In this document: piece after piece, positions 9,067 through 18,187 of the stretch
Layout of the letters: each line of letters begins with the position of its first letter
How positions within the stretch are numbered: position 1 is the stretch's first letter
Source of the DNA: Gemmatimonadota bacterium
Lineage (GTDB): Bacteria > Gemmatimonadota > Gemmatimonadetes > Gemmatimonadales > GWC2-71-9
NCBI GenBank assembly: GCA_003223395.1
Contig: QHUZ01000031.1
Location: 1-40,837 of the forward strand
Reading direction: 5' to 3'
Length of the DNA stretch: 40,837 bases
The notes under the pieces: model-generated
Told to the model about the DNA's origin: nothing
Seen by the model: the letters and a program-made list of their open reading frames with translations, nothing else
The model's database searches: none
Position numbers and translations under genes: made by a program

Positions 9067-10295
9067 TGCTCGACACGCGCCGCATCCGGCCCGACTTTCC
9101 GATTCTCGCGCAGCAGGAGAACGGCCAACGTCTCGTCTATCTCGACAATGCGGCGACCAGTCAAAAGCCGCTGCGCGTGATCGACGCCATCACCCACTTC
9201 TACAGCCACCACAACGCCAACGTGCATCGTGGCGCCTACGCGCTCGCGGTCGAGGCGACAGAGGCCTACGAGGCAGCCAGAACAGCGATCGCCCGGTTCG
9301 TGAACGCCTGGGCGCGCGAGGGCGTGGTCTTCACCCGGGGCACGACCGAGTCCATCAACCTCGTCGCCGGGTCGTGGGGACGGGCCAACGTCAAAGGCGG
9401 TGATACCGTGGTGGTCACCGCCATGGATCACCACTCGAACATCGTTCCGTGGCAGATCCTCTGTCAGGAAAAGGGCGCCACCCTGCGGATGGTGGAGATC
9501 ACCAAGGATGGCCGCATCGACCTGGCCGACTTCGGCCGGGCCCTCGAGGCGAAGCCCAAGATCGTCGCGTTTCCATATGTCTCGAATTCGCTCGGTACCG
9601 TGAATCCCGCTGCCCAGCTCAGCAAGCTGGCGCACGCCGCGGGGGCGGTGACCGTCGTGGACGGGGCGCAGTCCAGCCCCCACCTCCGGGTCGACGTCCA
9701 GGCGCTCGATTGTGACTTCTACGCGTTGTCGGGGCACAAGATGCTCGGCCCCATGGGAAGCGGTGCTCTGGTCGCCAAGCCGGCGCTGCTCGAGGCGATG
9801 CCCCCCTACCACGGCGGCGGCGAGATGATCGAGCGCGTGTGGGACGACCGGTCCAGCTGGAACAAGATCCCCCACAAGTTCGAAGGCGGGACGCCCAATG
9901 TGGAGGCTGCCGTCGGGTTGGGGGCCGCAATCGCGTATCTCGAGCAGCTGGGGATGGACAAAGTCTCCGAACACGAGCAGGAGTTGGCCCGCGTGGCGAT
10001 CGATCGGCTCTCGCAAATCGAAGGCGTGACGATCTACGGACCGCGCGATCACCGTGCCGGCGTCGTGCCGTTCACGTATGGCGACATTCACCCGCACGAT
10101 CTCGCAACAATCCTGGACAAGGACGGCGTCTGTATTCGGGCCGGTCACCACTGCACACAGCCGCTGATGCGACGGCTGGGAGTCGCGGCGACCGCGCGGG
10201 CATCCTTTTACATCTACAACGACCTGGACGACATCGATGCCCTGGTCACCGCCGTGCGAAAAGCCGGCGAGCTCTTCGGCGTCTTAGCCTCCTAG
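9066..10295 (+). CDS. sufS: cysteine desulfurase SufS
   Basis: A 409-residue PLP enzyme of the group II cysteine desulfurases. It takes sulfur from cysteine as an enzyme-bound persulfide and passes it to SufU. The PLP lysine is Lys225 in ALSGHKMLGPMGSG, His122 stacks on the cofactor in MDHHSN, and the persulfide cysteine is Cys363 in RAGHHCTQP. The ATG at 9066 shares its first base with the sufU stop and starts MLDTRRIRPDFPIL, the usual N-terminus; the frame continues open upstream but would run through sufU. It is the last gene of the operon; 32 bp separate it from the ABC transporter genes. Confidence 0.97.
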   Translation: MLDTRRIRPDFPILAQQENGQRLVYLDNAATSQKPLRVIDAITHFYSHHNANVHRGAYALAVEATEAYEAARTAIARFVNAWAREGVVFTRGTTESINLVAGSWGRANVKGGDTVVVTAMDHHSNIVPWQILCQEKGATLRMVEITKDGRIDLADFGRALEAKPKIVAFPYVSNSLGTVNPAAQLSKLAHAAGAVTVVDGAQSSPHLRVDVQALDCDFYALSGHKMLGPMGSGALVAKPALLEAMPPYHGGGEMIERVWDDRSSWNKIPHKFEGGTPNVEAAVGLGAAIAYLEQLGMDKVSEHEQELARVAIDRLSQIEGVTIYGPRDHRAGVVPFTYGDIHPHDLATILDKDGVCIRAGHHCTQPLMRRLGVAATARASFYIYNDLDDIDALVTAVRKAGELFGVLAS

Positions 10296-10327
10296 TCCAT
10301 CAGCCCCTTAGCCTCTAGTTTCGGGGC

Positions 10328-11294
<967 letters not shown>

Positions 11295-11302
<8 letters not shown>

Positions 11303-12554
11303 GGTCTGGGCGATCATTCGCCGCGAGTTCGTCGAGCGCGTTCGCACCAAGTGGTTCTGGGTCTCGGCCATCCTGGGTCCGGTCTTGTTCGCCGGCATAA
11401 TCGTCTTCCAGATCATGCAATCGGTGGGCGGTGGAGTCCGGAACATCGCGATCGTCGACACCGGGAGCCTCGGCTACGGTGCCCAGATCGGGGAGGCGCT
11501 GGGAGCCAGCAGGACGTTGCGGGCCAAGACGGTCAAGCTGAGTCCTGGCGTCCTCGATTCGCTGACCGGGCTCGTGGAGTCGAAGCAGATCAATGGTTAC
11601 CTGATCGTCTCTGACTCGCTCCCGACAGAAGGAAAAGCGGAGTATCGCGCGTCGAATCTCTCGCTGCAGACGATCGAGGAGCTGCAGCGGACCCTGAATC
11701 GCGTGGTGGTGAAGGCCCGCCTGCAGAGCAAGGGTGTGAATCCCCCAGTCGTGGATTGGGCCCAGGCGCTCAGGGTCAATCTGGATCAGAAGAAGATCGC
11801 GCACGGCCGCACCACGACGGAGAGCGCGGGCGAGTCGTTCATCCTCGCCTACGTGATGGCGATTCTCCTGTTCATGGCGATCCTGCTGTACGGTGTGAAC
11901 GTCATGAGCTCGGTGCTGGAGGAGAAAACCACCCGGATCATCGAGGTTCTCGTCTCGTCGCTGCGACCGTTCCAGCTCATGCTGGGCAAGGTGATCGGCG
12001 CCGGTGCGGTATCGTTTTTCCAGTTCGTCATCTGGGGCGTCTCGGCGCGGCTGCTGATCAGCCTGCGCGTCCCCATCGCCCGCGCGCTGGGTGCGGATAC
12101 CGCTTCCGCGCAAACCATGACGCTGCCGCACATCCCGTTTGCGACACTCGCCGTATTCATGGCGTTCTTCCTGGGTGGCTTCCTCCTGTATTCGTCGATG
12201 TTCGCCGCCGTGGGCGCGATGTCGAGCAACGAGCAGGAAGCCCGCCAGGCGCAGCAGCCGGTGACGTACCTGCTGATGATTTCGTACTTGTCGATCATCG
12301 GCTTGACGAACGATCCGAGCTCGACGTTCGCGCGGACGCTGTCGATCGTGCCGTTCACGTCCCCGATCGCGACCCCAGTCCGCTGGACGGCGGGCAGCAT
12401 GGGCACCGGCGAGCTGCTCGCCTCATTGGCGATGCTCGTGATCGGGATCCTGGGCGTGACGTGGATCGCGGCACGGATTTATCGGGTCGGGATTCTGATG
12501 ACGGGCAAACGGCCGACCATGAAAGAGCTGGTTCGATGGGTCAGAACCGCCTAA
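11295..12554 (+). CDS. ABC-2 type permease (NatB-like)
   Basis: A 419-residue membrane subunit starting at GTG 11295, inside the end of the ATPase gene. After VHKVWAIIRREFVERVRTK comes a first membrane helix (about residues 18-42), a large extracytoplasmic domain (about 45-185), then a block of five or so helices beginning SFILAYVMAILLFMAILLYG. SSVLEEKTTRIIEVLVSSLRPFQLMLGK is the cytoplasmic loop shared by NatB and related ABC-2 permeases. It partners the preceding ATPase. The start was chosen from homology to the arginine-rich N-terminus; the frame remains open upstream within the ATPase gene. Confidence 0.9.
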
Positions 12555-12562
12555 CGACTAGA

Positions 12563-12623
12563 CGAGGACATGCAAAGACTGGGCTGCAGACGCACCGCGG
12601 GCTCGAGTAAACGGGGTACGGGA
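12563..12623. repeat. left inverted-repeat arm of the four-helix-bundle element
   Basis: Pairs base for base with 13035-13095 (coordinate sums of 25658). Mismatches are scattered, as expected of an old RNA or DNA stem. Immediately inside it is a GATGA-rich purine tract (12621-12646) of unknown meaning. Confidence 0.8.
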
Positions 12624-12672
12624 TGAGATGAAATGATGGGATGATTCTGCAGGTCCTGCTTATCCTCCTGAA

Positions 12673-13050
12673 GTGCCGAACCATCACACACTGAAAGCGT
12701 GGCAGCATGCCGAGAGACTCGCTGTTGAGTGCTCTCGCGCCGCTCAGCACTTCCCTGATTTTGAGCAAGAACGACTCGCCGATCAGCTTCGGAGGGCGTC
12801 GTACAGCGTTCCCCTTAACATCGCTGAGGGATCGGCCCGGAAGGGCAGCAGGGATTACCGCAGATTTCTCGATACGGCATGGGGCTCGCTCGCCGAGGTG
12901 CAAACCGCGCTCGTGATGGCGCGTGATATCGGTTACCTACGCGCGGCCGAGTTCGGGCGCCTCGAGGCACTTGCAACCGAGACTAGCAAGACACTCTTCG
13001 GTCTTCTCCGAAAGGTCACCCAGGCGATCGATCGTCCCAAACCCCGTTGA
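12673..13050 (+). CDS. four-helix-bundle protein, 23S rRNA intervening-sequence family
   Basis: A 125-residue protein of the family annotated as four helix bundle or S23/IVS protein, structurally related to the Avd protein of diversity-generating retroelements. The family hallmarks are LKAWQHAERLAVECSRAA, the SVPLNIAEGSARKGSRDYRRFL stretch, and EVQTALVMARDIGYL. Its molecular role is not established; nucleic-acid binding is suspected. The start is GTG at 12673 with no clear ribosome-binding site. The final codons and the TGA stop fall inside the right inverted-repeat arm, so gene and repeat form one unit. It interrupts what would otherwise be a natB to mnmG spacing of only a few dozen bases. 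Confidence 0.88.
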   Translation: MPNHHTLKAWQHAERLAVECSRAAQHFPDFEQERLADQLRRASYSVPLNIAEGSARKGSRDYRRFLDTAWGSLAEVQTALVMARDIGYLRAAEFGRLEALATETSKTLFGLLRKVTQAIDRPKPR

Positions 13051-13095
13051 CTGTGGGCCGCGGTGCGTCTGTGGCCTAGCCGTTGCCGGTCCTCG
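13035..13095. repeat. right inverted-repeat arm of the four-helix-bundle element
   Basis: Reverse complement of 12563-12623 at 47 of 61 positions. It contains the last five codons and stop of the four-helix-bundle gene and ends 17 bases before mnmG, so the mnmG promoter must lie in or right beside it. Confidence 0.8.
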
Positions 13096-13112
13096 CTTTG
13101 TAGTTTCTGTCC

Positions 13113-14984
13113 ATGTTCGACTATGACGTCATAATTGTCGGCGGTGGCCACGCCGGCACCGAGGCTGCCGCCATGTCGGCCCGCCTCGGCGCCAGGACTC
13201 TGCTGCTCACTTCTGTCCTGGACACGATCGGACAGATGTCCTGCAATCCCGCCATCGGCGGCATCGCAAAGGGTACCGTCGTCCGTGAGGTCGATGCCCT
13301 GGGCGGCATCATGGGCCGCGCCGCCGATCGCGCGACGATCCAGTTCCGGATGCTGAATCGGTCCAAGGGCCCGGCCGTCTGGGCCCCGCGCGCGCAGGCC
13401 GATCGCACCCTCTACAAGCGCGCCGTCCGCACGTTGCTCGAGCAATTCCCTGCCCTCGAGCTCACGCAGGGCATGGTCACAAATCTGCTCCTCGACGAGC
13501 GCGGCACGCGGGTCACCGGCGTCGAGACGAAGGACGGCCGTCGCTTCAGCGCGCGTGCCGTCATCATCACCGCTGGCACCTTCCTCCGTGGTCGTATTCA
13601 TCTCGGCACCGACACGCAAATCCCCGCGGGCCGGGCGGGAGATCAGCCATCCGTCGAGATGGCGCAAGTCATTGAAAAACTGGGACTTACGGTATCGCGC
13701 TTCAAGACCGGCACACCACCGCGCGTCGATGGCCGCTCGGTGAATTGGAGCAAGGTCGAACGCCAGGACGGCGACAGTCCCGAGTTCCGCTTCTCCTTCC
13801 ACGAGCGCGTCGACCGGCCACGGCAACTGCCGTGCTGGATCACGTGGGCTGGCGAAGAGGTGAAGGACATCATCCAGCGACATCTGAAGGAGTCGGCATT
13901 GTACGGTGGCGCGATCAGTGGTCGCGGGCCACGTTACTGCCCCTCCGTCGAGGACAAGATCGTGAAGTTCCCGGCGGCCACGCGCCACCAGATCTTTCTC
14001 GAGCCCGAAGGACTCGACACGACCGAGTTGTACGTGAACGGCCTGTCGACTTCCCTGCCCGTCGCCGTGCAGCTCGAGTTCCTGCATGCCGTCCCGGGCC
14101 TCGAGTGCGCCCACATGACACGCCCCGGCTACGCGATCGAGTACGACTACTATCCGCCGACCCAGCTCACACCGTGGCTCGAAGTGAAGACCGTCGAACA
14201 TCTGTTCTTCGCCGGGCAGATCAACGGCACGACCGGTTACGAAGAGGCGGCGGGCCAAGGCGTGGTCGCCGGCATCAACGCCGTCCGCCGGATCCGTGGC
14301 GCCGAGCCCGTGGTCCTGGGGCGCGACGACGCGTATGTCGGGGTACTCGTTGATGACTTGGTCACGCGCGGCGTCGACGAGCCATACCGCCTGTTCACGT
14401 CCCGGTCCGAGTTCCGCCTGCTCCTCCGTCAGGACAACGCACTGCGTCGCCTGTTGCCGCTCGCCGAGCGGCTCGGTCTGCTGACCGACGCCGAGCTACG
14501 CGCTGCGGAGCGGCGGCTCGAGGCGGAGGAGTCGGCACTGCGACTCGCGCGCGAGACGACGATCTCTCCGGAAGCGGCCGCCGGCCCACTCGCCGAAAGC
14601 GGTACGACGTTGATGGAGGGCGATCGGATCGCGGTGATCGCAAAGCGGCCAGGTGTCTCCCTGGCCGCCCTGTTCGCCGCCGCCGGCGTCGGAACCGAGG
14701 CGGCCGCGGATGCGATCGTGGCAGCGGAGATCGAGATCAAGTACGACGGCTATCTGGCGCGCGAGCGCGAGGCGGCGGCGCGACTCGCTGAGCTCGCGGC
14801 GTTTATCCTGCCCCTTGACCTGCCCTATCTCGAGCTGCGCACACTCGCGACGGAAGCACGTCAAAAACTCGATCGCGTGCGTCCCAGCTCCCTCGCGCAG
14901 GCCGCGCGCGTCCCCGGTGTGACGCCCAGCGATCTCCACAACCTCGTCCTTGAGGCCACGCGCTGGCGGCGGAGGGTCGCCTAG
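13113..14984 (+). CDS. mnmG: tRNA uridine-5-carboxymethylaminomethyl modification enzyme MnmG
   Basis: A 623-residue FAD enzyme which with MnmE installs the carboxymethylaminomethyl group on the wobble uridine of certain tRNAs. The FAD-binding GGGHAGTEAA is at residues 10-19. CNPAIGGIAKG, RAQADR, GTFLRG and the FAGQINGTTGYEEAAGQG block are all MnmG signatures. The ATG at 13113 is preceded six bases upstream by TAGTTT (13101-13106), suggesting a leaderless transcript. It stands in the classic origin-proximal place before parAB, but rsmG (gidB), usually found between them, is absent here. The neighbouring mnmE is also not in the window. Confidence 0.97.
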   Translation: MFDYDVIIVGGGHAGTEAAAMSARLGARTLLLTSVLDTIGQMSCNPAIGGIAKGTVVREVDALGGIMGRAADRATIQFRMLNRSKGPAVWAPRAQADRTLYKRAVRTLLEQFPALELTQGMVTNLLLDERGTRVTGVETKDGRRFSARAVIITAGTFLRGRIHLGTDTQIPAGRAGDQPSVEMAQVIEKLGLTVSRFKTGTPPRVDGRSVNWSKVERQDGDSPEFRFSFHERVDRPRQLPCWITWAGEEVKDIIQRHLKESALYGGAISGRGPRYCPSVEDKIVKFPAATRHQIFLEPEGLDTTELYVNGLSTSLPVAVQLEFLHAVPGLECAHMTRPGYAIEYDYYPPTQLTPWLEVKTVEHLFFAGQINGTTGYEEAAGQGVVAGINAVRRIRGAEPVVLGRDDAYVGVLVDDLVTRGVDEPYRLFTSRSEFRLLLRQDNALRRLLPLAERLGLLTDAELRAAERRLEAEESALRLARETTISPEAAAGPLAESGTTLMEGDRIAVIAKRPGVSLAALFAAAGVGTEAAADAIVAAEIEIKYDGYLAREREAAARLAELAAFILPLDLPYLELRTLATEARQKLDRVRPSSLAQAARVPGVTPSDLHNLVLEATRWRRRVA

Positions 14985-14999
14985 ATCCGAAACGTTGCA

Positions 15000-15013
15000 G
15001 TTTCACGTGAAAC
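15000..15013. promoter_or_regulatory. parS site 1
   Basis: GTTTCACGTGAAAC, a perfect palindromic core of the conserved chromosomal parS sequence bound by ParB. It lies 16 bp after the mnmG stop and 26 bp (centre to centre) from the second site, upstream of parA. Confidence 0.95.
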
Positions 15014-15025
15014 GTACGCTCTTTC

Positions 15026-15039
15026 GTTTCACGTGAAAC
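15026..15039. promoter_or_regulatory. parS site 2
   Basis: A second identical 14-bp parS core. It ends ten bases before the putative -35 of parA, so ParB nucleation here may also regulate the par operon. Confidence 0.95.
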
Positions 15040-15048
15040 GAACGTATA

Positions 15049-15078
15049 TTGGACTCGCGTTGATGAGCGAGCTATATA
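15049..15078 (+). promoter_or_regulatory. candidate parA promoter
   Basis: TTGGAC (15049-15054), an 18-bp spacer and TATATA (15073-15078) in a distinctly AT-rich stretch; the implied leader is about 18 nt and lacks a Shine-Dalgarno sequence. TATAAT at 15100-15105 overlaps the ATG itself and cannot serve this start. Confidence 0.5.
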
Positions 15079-15103
15079 ACTCTTTGGTAATTAACGACTT
15101 ATA

Positions 15104-15931
15104 ATGTCACGCGTAATAGCGATAGCAAACCAGAAAGGCGGCGTCGGCAAAACGACGACCGCCGTAAACATCGCGGCCTCGCTCGCCACTGCCGAGCGCA
15201 AGACGCTGCTCATCGACGCCGATCCGCAGGGCAACTCGACGAGCGGCGTCGGCATCGAACGCGATCGCATCCGCAAATCACTCTACGAATCGCTCATCGA
15301 CGGCGCGGCGCTGACTCAGGCGCGCTTCCCGCACGTGCATTTCCCGTATCTCGACGTCGTCCCCGCGACGCAGGACCTGGTTGGCGCCGAGCTCGAGCTC
15401 GTCAATCAAAGCGGGCGCGAAACACGGATGCGCGAAGCCCTGCGAGATGTCCGCGACGAGTACGGCTACGTCATGATCGACTGCCCGCCGTCGCTCGGTC
15501 TCCTCACGCTGAACATGCTGACAGCCGCTGACAGCGTGATCATCCCGATTCAATGCGAGTACTACGCGCTCGAAGGTCTCTCGCAGCTGCTCAACACCGT
15601 GAAGCTCGTGCAGCGCAATTTCAATCCCGCGCTCGCGATCGAAGGCGTGTTGCTGACGATGTACGACGCGCGGCTCAATCTCTGCAAACAGGTCGCCGAA
15701 GAGGCGAAAGAGTACTTCGGCGGCCGCATGTTCACGGTCACCATCCCGCGCAACGTGCGACTGGCGGAAGCGCCCAGCTTCGGTAAACCGATCCTCCTGT
15801 ACGACGTGCAATCGATCGGCGCGAAGAGCTACCTGGCCGTTGCCCAGGAGCTGATTCGCCGGGTCGAGCAGGACGCTCCACCCTCACCAAGCCTCCCCGC
15901 TATTGAACCGCAGCCGGAGGTGTCCGCATGA
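15104..15931 (+). CDS. parA: chromosome-partitioning ATPase ParA (Soj)
   Basis: A 275-residue deviant Walker ATPase that moves ParB-parS complexes and so segregates origins. The deviant Walker A KGGVGKTT is at residues 11-18; DADPQGNST and the Walker B-like YVMIDCPPSLGLLTLN follow. It has no N-terminal DNA-binding helix-turn-helix, as expected of the chromosomal type. The gene follows two parS sites, and its TGA overlaps the parB ATG by four bases. A proline-rich tail (PPSPSLPAIEPQPE) ends the protein. Confidence 0.97.
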   Translation: MSRVIAIANQKGGVGKTTTAVNIAASLATAERKTLLIDADPQGNSTSGVGIERDRIRKSLYESLIDGAALTQARFPHVHFPYLDVVPATQDLVGAELELVNQSGRETRMREALRDVRDEYGYVMIDCPPSLGLLTLNMLTAADSVIIPIQCEYYALEGLSQLLNTVKLVQRNFNPALAIEGVLLTMYDARLNLCKQVAEEAKEYFGGRMFTVTIPRNVRLAEAPSFGKPILLYDVQSIGAKSYLAVAQELIRRVEQDAPPSPSLPAIEPQPEVSA

Positions 15932-16812
15932 CGGAAACCGCCGCAGGAAGACGCCGCCTCGGCCGTGGTCTCGAGGCGCTGCTGGGGCCGACTCGCGAGG
16001 AGGCAGAGCGCGAAGGCAGCCTGGTCGAGCTGCCCATCAAGGACATCAAACCGAACCCGTTCCAGCCACGCCAAACCGTAGACCCGGCTGCGCTGGAAGA
16101 GCTGGTCTCGTCCATCAAGCAAGCCGGCCTGCTCCAGCCCGTCGTGGTGCGGCGCGCCAACGGCGGGTACGAGCTGATCGCCGGCGAGCGCCGCCTGCGC
16201 GCCTGCCAACAGCTCGGGTGGGAGCGCATTCCCGCCGTGCAGCGCGACGCCGACGATCGCACGTTGCTCACGCTCGCGCTGATCGAGAACCTGCAACGCG
16301 ACGATTTGTCACCGGTGGACGAGGCGCGCGGCTACGAGCGCCTCATTGCCGAATTCAAACTCGCGCAGCAGGACGTGGCCGACGCCGTTGGTCGCGACCG
16401 TTCGACCGTCGCCAACGCGCTCCGCCTCCTCAAACTCCCGGAAGTCGTATTGCAGATGCTCCATGAGGGGCATCTGTCGGTGGGTCATGCGCGCGCGCTG
16501 CTCGCACTCGAGGATTCGCGCATCGTCACGAATCTTGCCCGTGAAGCGGTGGCCCAAGGTCTCTCCGTTCGCGAGGTCGAGGACCGGGTGCGCGGTGGGC
16601 GCGCGCCGGAGCGCCGCCCGCGCATGAAACGCGGCATGGGCGCCGTCCCCGAAGTTCGCCGTGTCGAAGACGCGCTCCGCCGCCGGCTCGGCACCGATGT
16701 GCGCGTCACGTTGCGCGCTAAAGGCAAAGGTCAGATTCATCTGTCGTTCTATTCGAACGACGACCTCGCCCGGCTCCTCGAGGTCATCCTCGGCGCGCCG
16801 TTCGACGGATGA
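15928..16812 (+). CDS. parB: chromosome-partitioning CTPase/DNA-binding protein ParB
   Basis: A 294-residue ParB. The N-terminal RRLGRGLEALLG is the ParA-interacting peptide. The CTP-binding fold carries GERRLRA and LIENLQRDDL (the ENxxR motif). A helix-turn-helix follows in QQDVADAVGRDRSTVANALRLLKLP, and a C-terminal dimerisation domain in the last 60 residues. It nucleates on parS, including the two sites at 15000 and 15026, and spreads as a clamp. It overlaps parA before it and the M23 peptidase gene after it (ATGA). Confidence 0.97.
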   Translation: MTETAAGRRRLGRGLEALLGPTREEAEREGSLVELPIKDIKPNPFQPRQTVDPAALEELVSSIKQAGLLQPVVVRRANGGYELIAGERRLRACQQLGWERIPAVQRDADDRTLLTLALIENLQRDDLSPVDEARGYERLIAEFKLAQQDVADAVGRDRSTVANALRLLKLPEVVLQMLHEGHLSVGHARALLALEDSRIVTNLAREAVAQGLSVREVEDRVRGGRAPERRPRMKRGMGAVPEVRRVEDALRRRLGTDVRVTLRAKGKGQIHLSFYSNDDLARLLEVILGAPFDG

Positions 16813-17639
16813 CGAAGGGCACGCGCGGTGTCACGATCGTCGTCCACGCGGATGGCGATCTCGAATCGAAACAGTACCGGTTCCCACGCTGGGCTGTGAT
16901 CGCGGGGAAGTGGGGCGCCGGCGTGATTGCTGTCTTGGTCGTGCTGTTTTTCGCGTTCGCAGGACCGATCTCACGCAACGCCGCCCGGGTCCCGGGACTC
17001 GAGCGTGAGGTGTCCCGCCTGCGTCTCGAAAACAGCCGCGTGCAGCAGCTCGCCTCCGCGTTGAATCGTGCGGAAGCGAACTACCAGGAGCTGCGCCAAA
17101 TGCTCGGCGTCAAAGCTCCTCCCGAGTCGCGTACCGCGGGCAGCACGGGCGGCAGCGTCGCCCGAAACACCGATTTCGCGAACTCGATGCGGGCCGTGCC
17201 GATTCGAGCGGCGTTGCCGGGGGTCCCGAAGCGGTATGAAGGCGGTCCGTCGGCACCCACACACTGGCCCCTCGACGTCCCGGGGTTTGTCACGCGGGGC
17301 CAGGTCCGGCCAGGGGTGGTGGACGAATCGCATCCCGGCATCGACATCGCCGTGCCCCTGGGGACGCCGGTGCGGGCATCAGGGGGAGGCTCGGTGTCGG
17401 CGGCGGGGTACGACGCGGATTACGGGTTGTTCGTCCTCTTGCGGCATCCGTCCGGGTATGAGACGATGTATGGTCACATGTCACGGCTGGTTGCCGCCGA
17501 GGGCGACGAAGTTCAGGCGGGGCAGGTCATCGGTTTGTCGGGAAACTCAGGGCGGTCCACAGCTCCGCACCTGCACTTCGAGATTCGACGCGACAACAAG
17601 ACCGTCGATCCGCTGGAACTTGTGAAGGAGGGACGCTGA
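16809..17639 (+). CDS. membrane-anchored M23 family (LytM) endopeptidase
   Basis: A 276-residue protein with one membrane helix near residues 29-51, a coiled coil (about 62-100, LEREVSRLRLENSRVQQL), and a C-terminal M23 peptidase domain. The zinc and catalytic residues are present: His175 and Asp179 in HPGID, His223 in YGHMS, and HLH at 254-256. It probably cuts peptidoglycan cross-links in the periplasm. It overlaps parB by four bases and the bactofilin gene by one. Bactofilins commonly neighbour M23 peptidases such as LmdC and localise them, so it is likely steered by the next gene's product. Confidence 0.92.
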   Translation: MTKGTRGVTIVVHADGDLESKQYRFPRWAVIAGKWGAGVIAVLVVLFFAFAGPISRNAARVPGLEREVSRLRLENSRVQQLASALNRAEANYQELRQMLGVKAPPESRTAGSTGGSVARNTDFANSMRAVPIRAALPGVPKRYEGGPSAPTHWPLDVPGFVTRGQVRPGVVDESHPGIDIAVPLGTPVRASGGGSVSAAGYDADYGLFVLLRHPSGYETMYGHMSRLVAAEGDEVQAGQVIGLSGNSGRSTAPHLHFEIRRDNKTVDPLELVKEGR

Positions 17640-18064
17640 TGGCGGTGTTCTCAGAAAAGACTCCAACGTCCGCTGGCGGCCGTGAAGCCGTTCCCGGGCT
17701 ATCGATCATCGGCGCGGGGATGCGGGTCATCGGCGACATCTCGGCGGACGGCGTCGTAAAGATAGAAGGCTCGGTGAACGGAACGGTGCGGGCGGCAAAG
17801 CAAGTCCTTGTCGCGCGGGGCGGGGAAGTGGAAGGCGACGTCGTGAGCCGTGAGGCGATTATTGGCGGCGAGGTGCGCGGCGCGATCTACGCTGAGGAAC
17901 GGGTCGAGCTGCAGGCGACGAGTGTCGTTCACGGCGACGTGCACACCAAGCGACTCCTGATCCAGGAGGGCGGAGAGATCAACGGCGTGCTGCGGATGAG
18001 CGAGGACGCAGGCCAACCGCCGCAGGTCTCCCAACGCAGCGGGCAGGCTTTAGCGCGGGCATAG
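17639..18064 (+). CDS. bactofilin (polymer-forming cytoskeletal protein)
   Basis: A 141-residue protein with a central right-handed beta-helix made of short repeats (ISADGVVKIEGSVNGTVRAA, EGDVVSREAIIGGEVRGAIYAEERVEL) flanked by disordered ends, the layout of bactofilins. These form nucleotide-free filaments that organise wall synthesis or, in Myxococcus, the ParABS machinery. The operon parA-parB-M23-bactofilin supports both roles here. The ATG overlaps the M23 stop (TGATG). Confidence 0.93.
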   Translation: MAVFSEKTPTSAGGREAVPGLSIIGAGMRVIGDISADGVVKIEGSVNGTVRAAKQVLVARGGEVEGDVVSREAIIGGEVRGAIYAEERVELQATSVVHGDVHTKRLLIQEGGEINGVLRMSEDAGQPPQVSQRSGQALARA

Positions 18065-18187
18065 ATATCCACATGCCTAGCGCGGCCGCATGTGGATTCT
18101 CTAAGTTATTGTCACGTATCGTGTTGTGAGCATGTGCGATGTGGAAAGTCGCCTAACTGCCTCGATACTGTGACTACGGTGTCTTAA
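18065..18187. other. intergenic region with a hairpin and DnaA-box-like 9-mers
   Basis: A 10-bp stem (ATCCACATGC at 18067-18076, GCATGTGGAT at 18088-18097) with an 11-base loop follows the bactofilin gene and could be a terminator without a strong T-tract. Its left arm includes ATATCCACA (18065-18073), one mismatch from the TTATCCACA DnaA box; CTTTCCACA on the minus strand near 18142 also differs by one base. The region is AT-richer than its surroundings. TACGGT at 18175-18180 is a possible -10 for the next gene. An origin function is speculative. Confidence 0.35.

Larger units (their letters stand above)
12563..13095 (+). mobile_element. IVS-like insertion: four-helix-bundle gene between long inverted repeats
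   Basis: Arms 12563-12623 and 13035-13095 are reverse complements at 47 of 61 positions with no gaps, including identical blocks CGAGGAC, CAGACGCACCGCGG and AACGGGGT. They enclose one gene, 12673-13050, of the family that occurs in intervening sequences of bacterial 23S rRNA. Those intervening sequences likewise have base-pairing ends around such an ORF. Here the unit sits between natB and mnmG, nine bases after the natB stop and 17 bases before the mnmG start. Calling it an insertion is inference from this structure; no target duplication or transposase is evident. Confidence 0.55.

Noticed and set aside
8784-10151. Long open antisense frame opposite sufU and sufS (and similar ones at 370-1506, 5098-6363, 12933-14258 and 30472-32052)
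   Set aside because: High GC content keeps antisense frames open. Their translations show no family motif and are rich in Arg, His and Ala, while the sense strand carries clear conserved proteins.
10283-10320. Near-direct repeat CTTAGCCTC(C)TAGT before the NatA-like gene
   Set aside because: Only two copies, one of which contains the sufS stop; chance or a small duplication is as likely as an operator.
15100-15105. TATAAT immediately at the parA start
   Set aside because: A start driven by it would fall inside the coding sequence, after the ATG, so it cannot produce full-length ParA; counted as AT-rich context.
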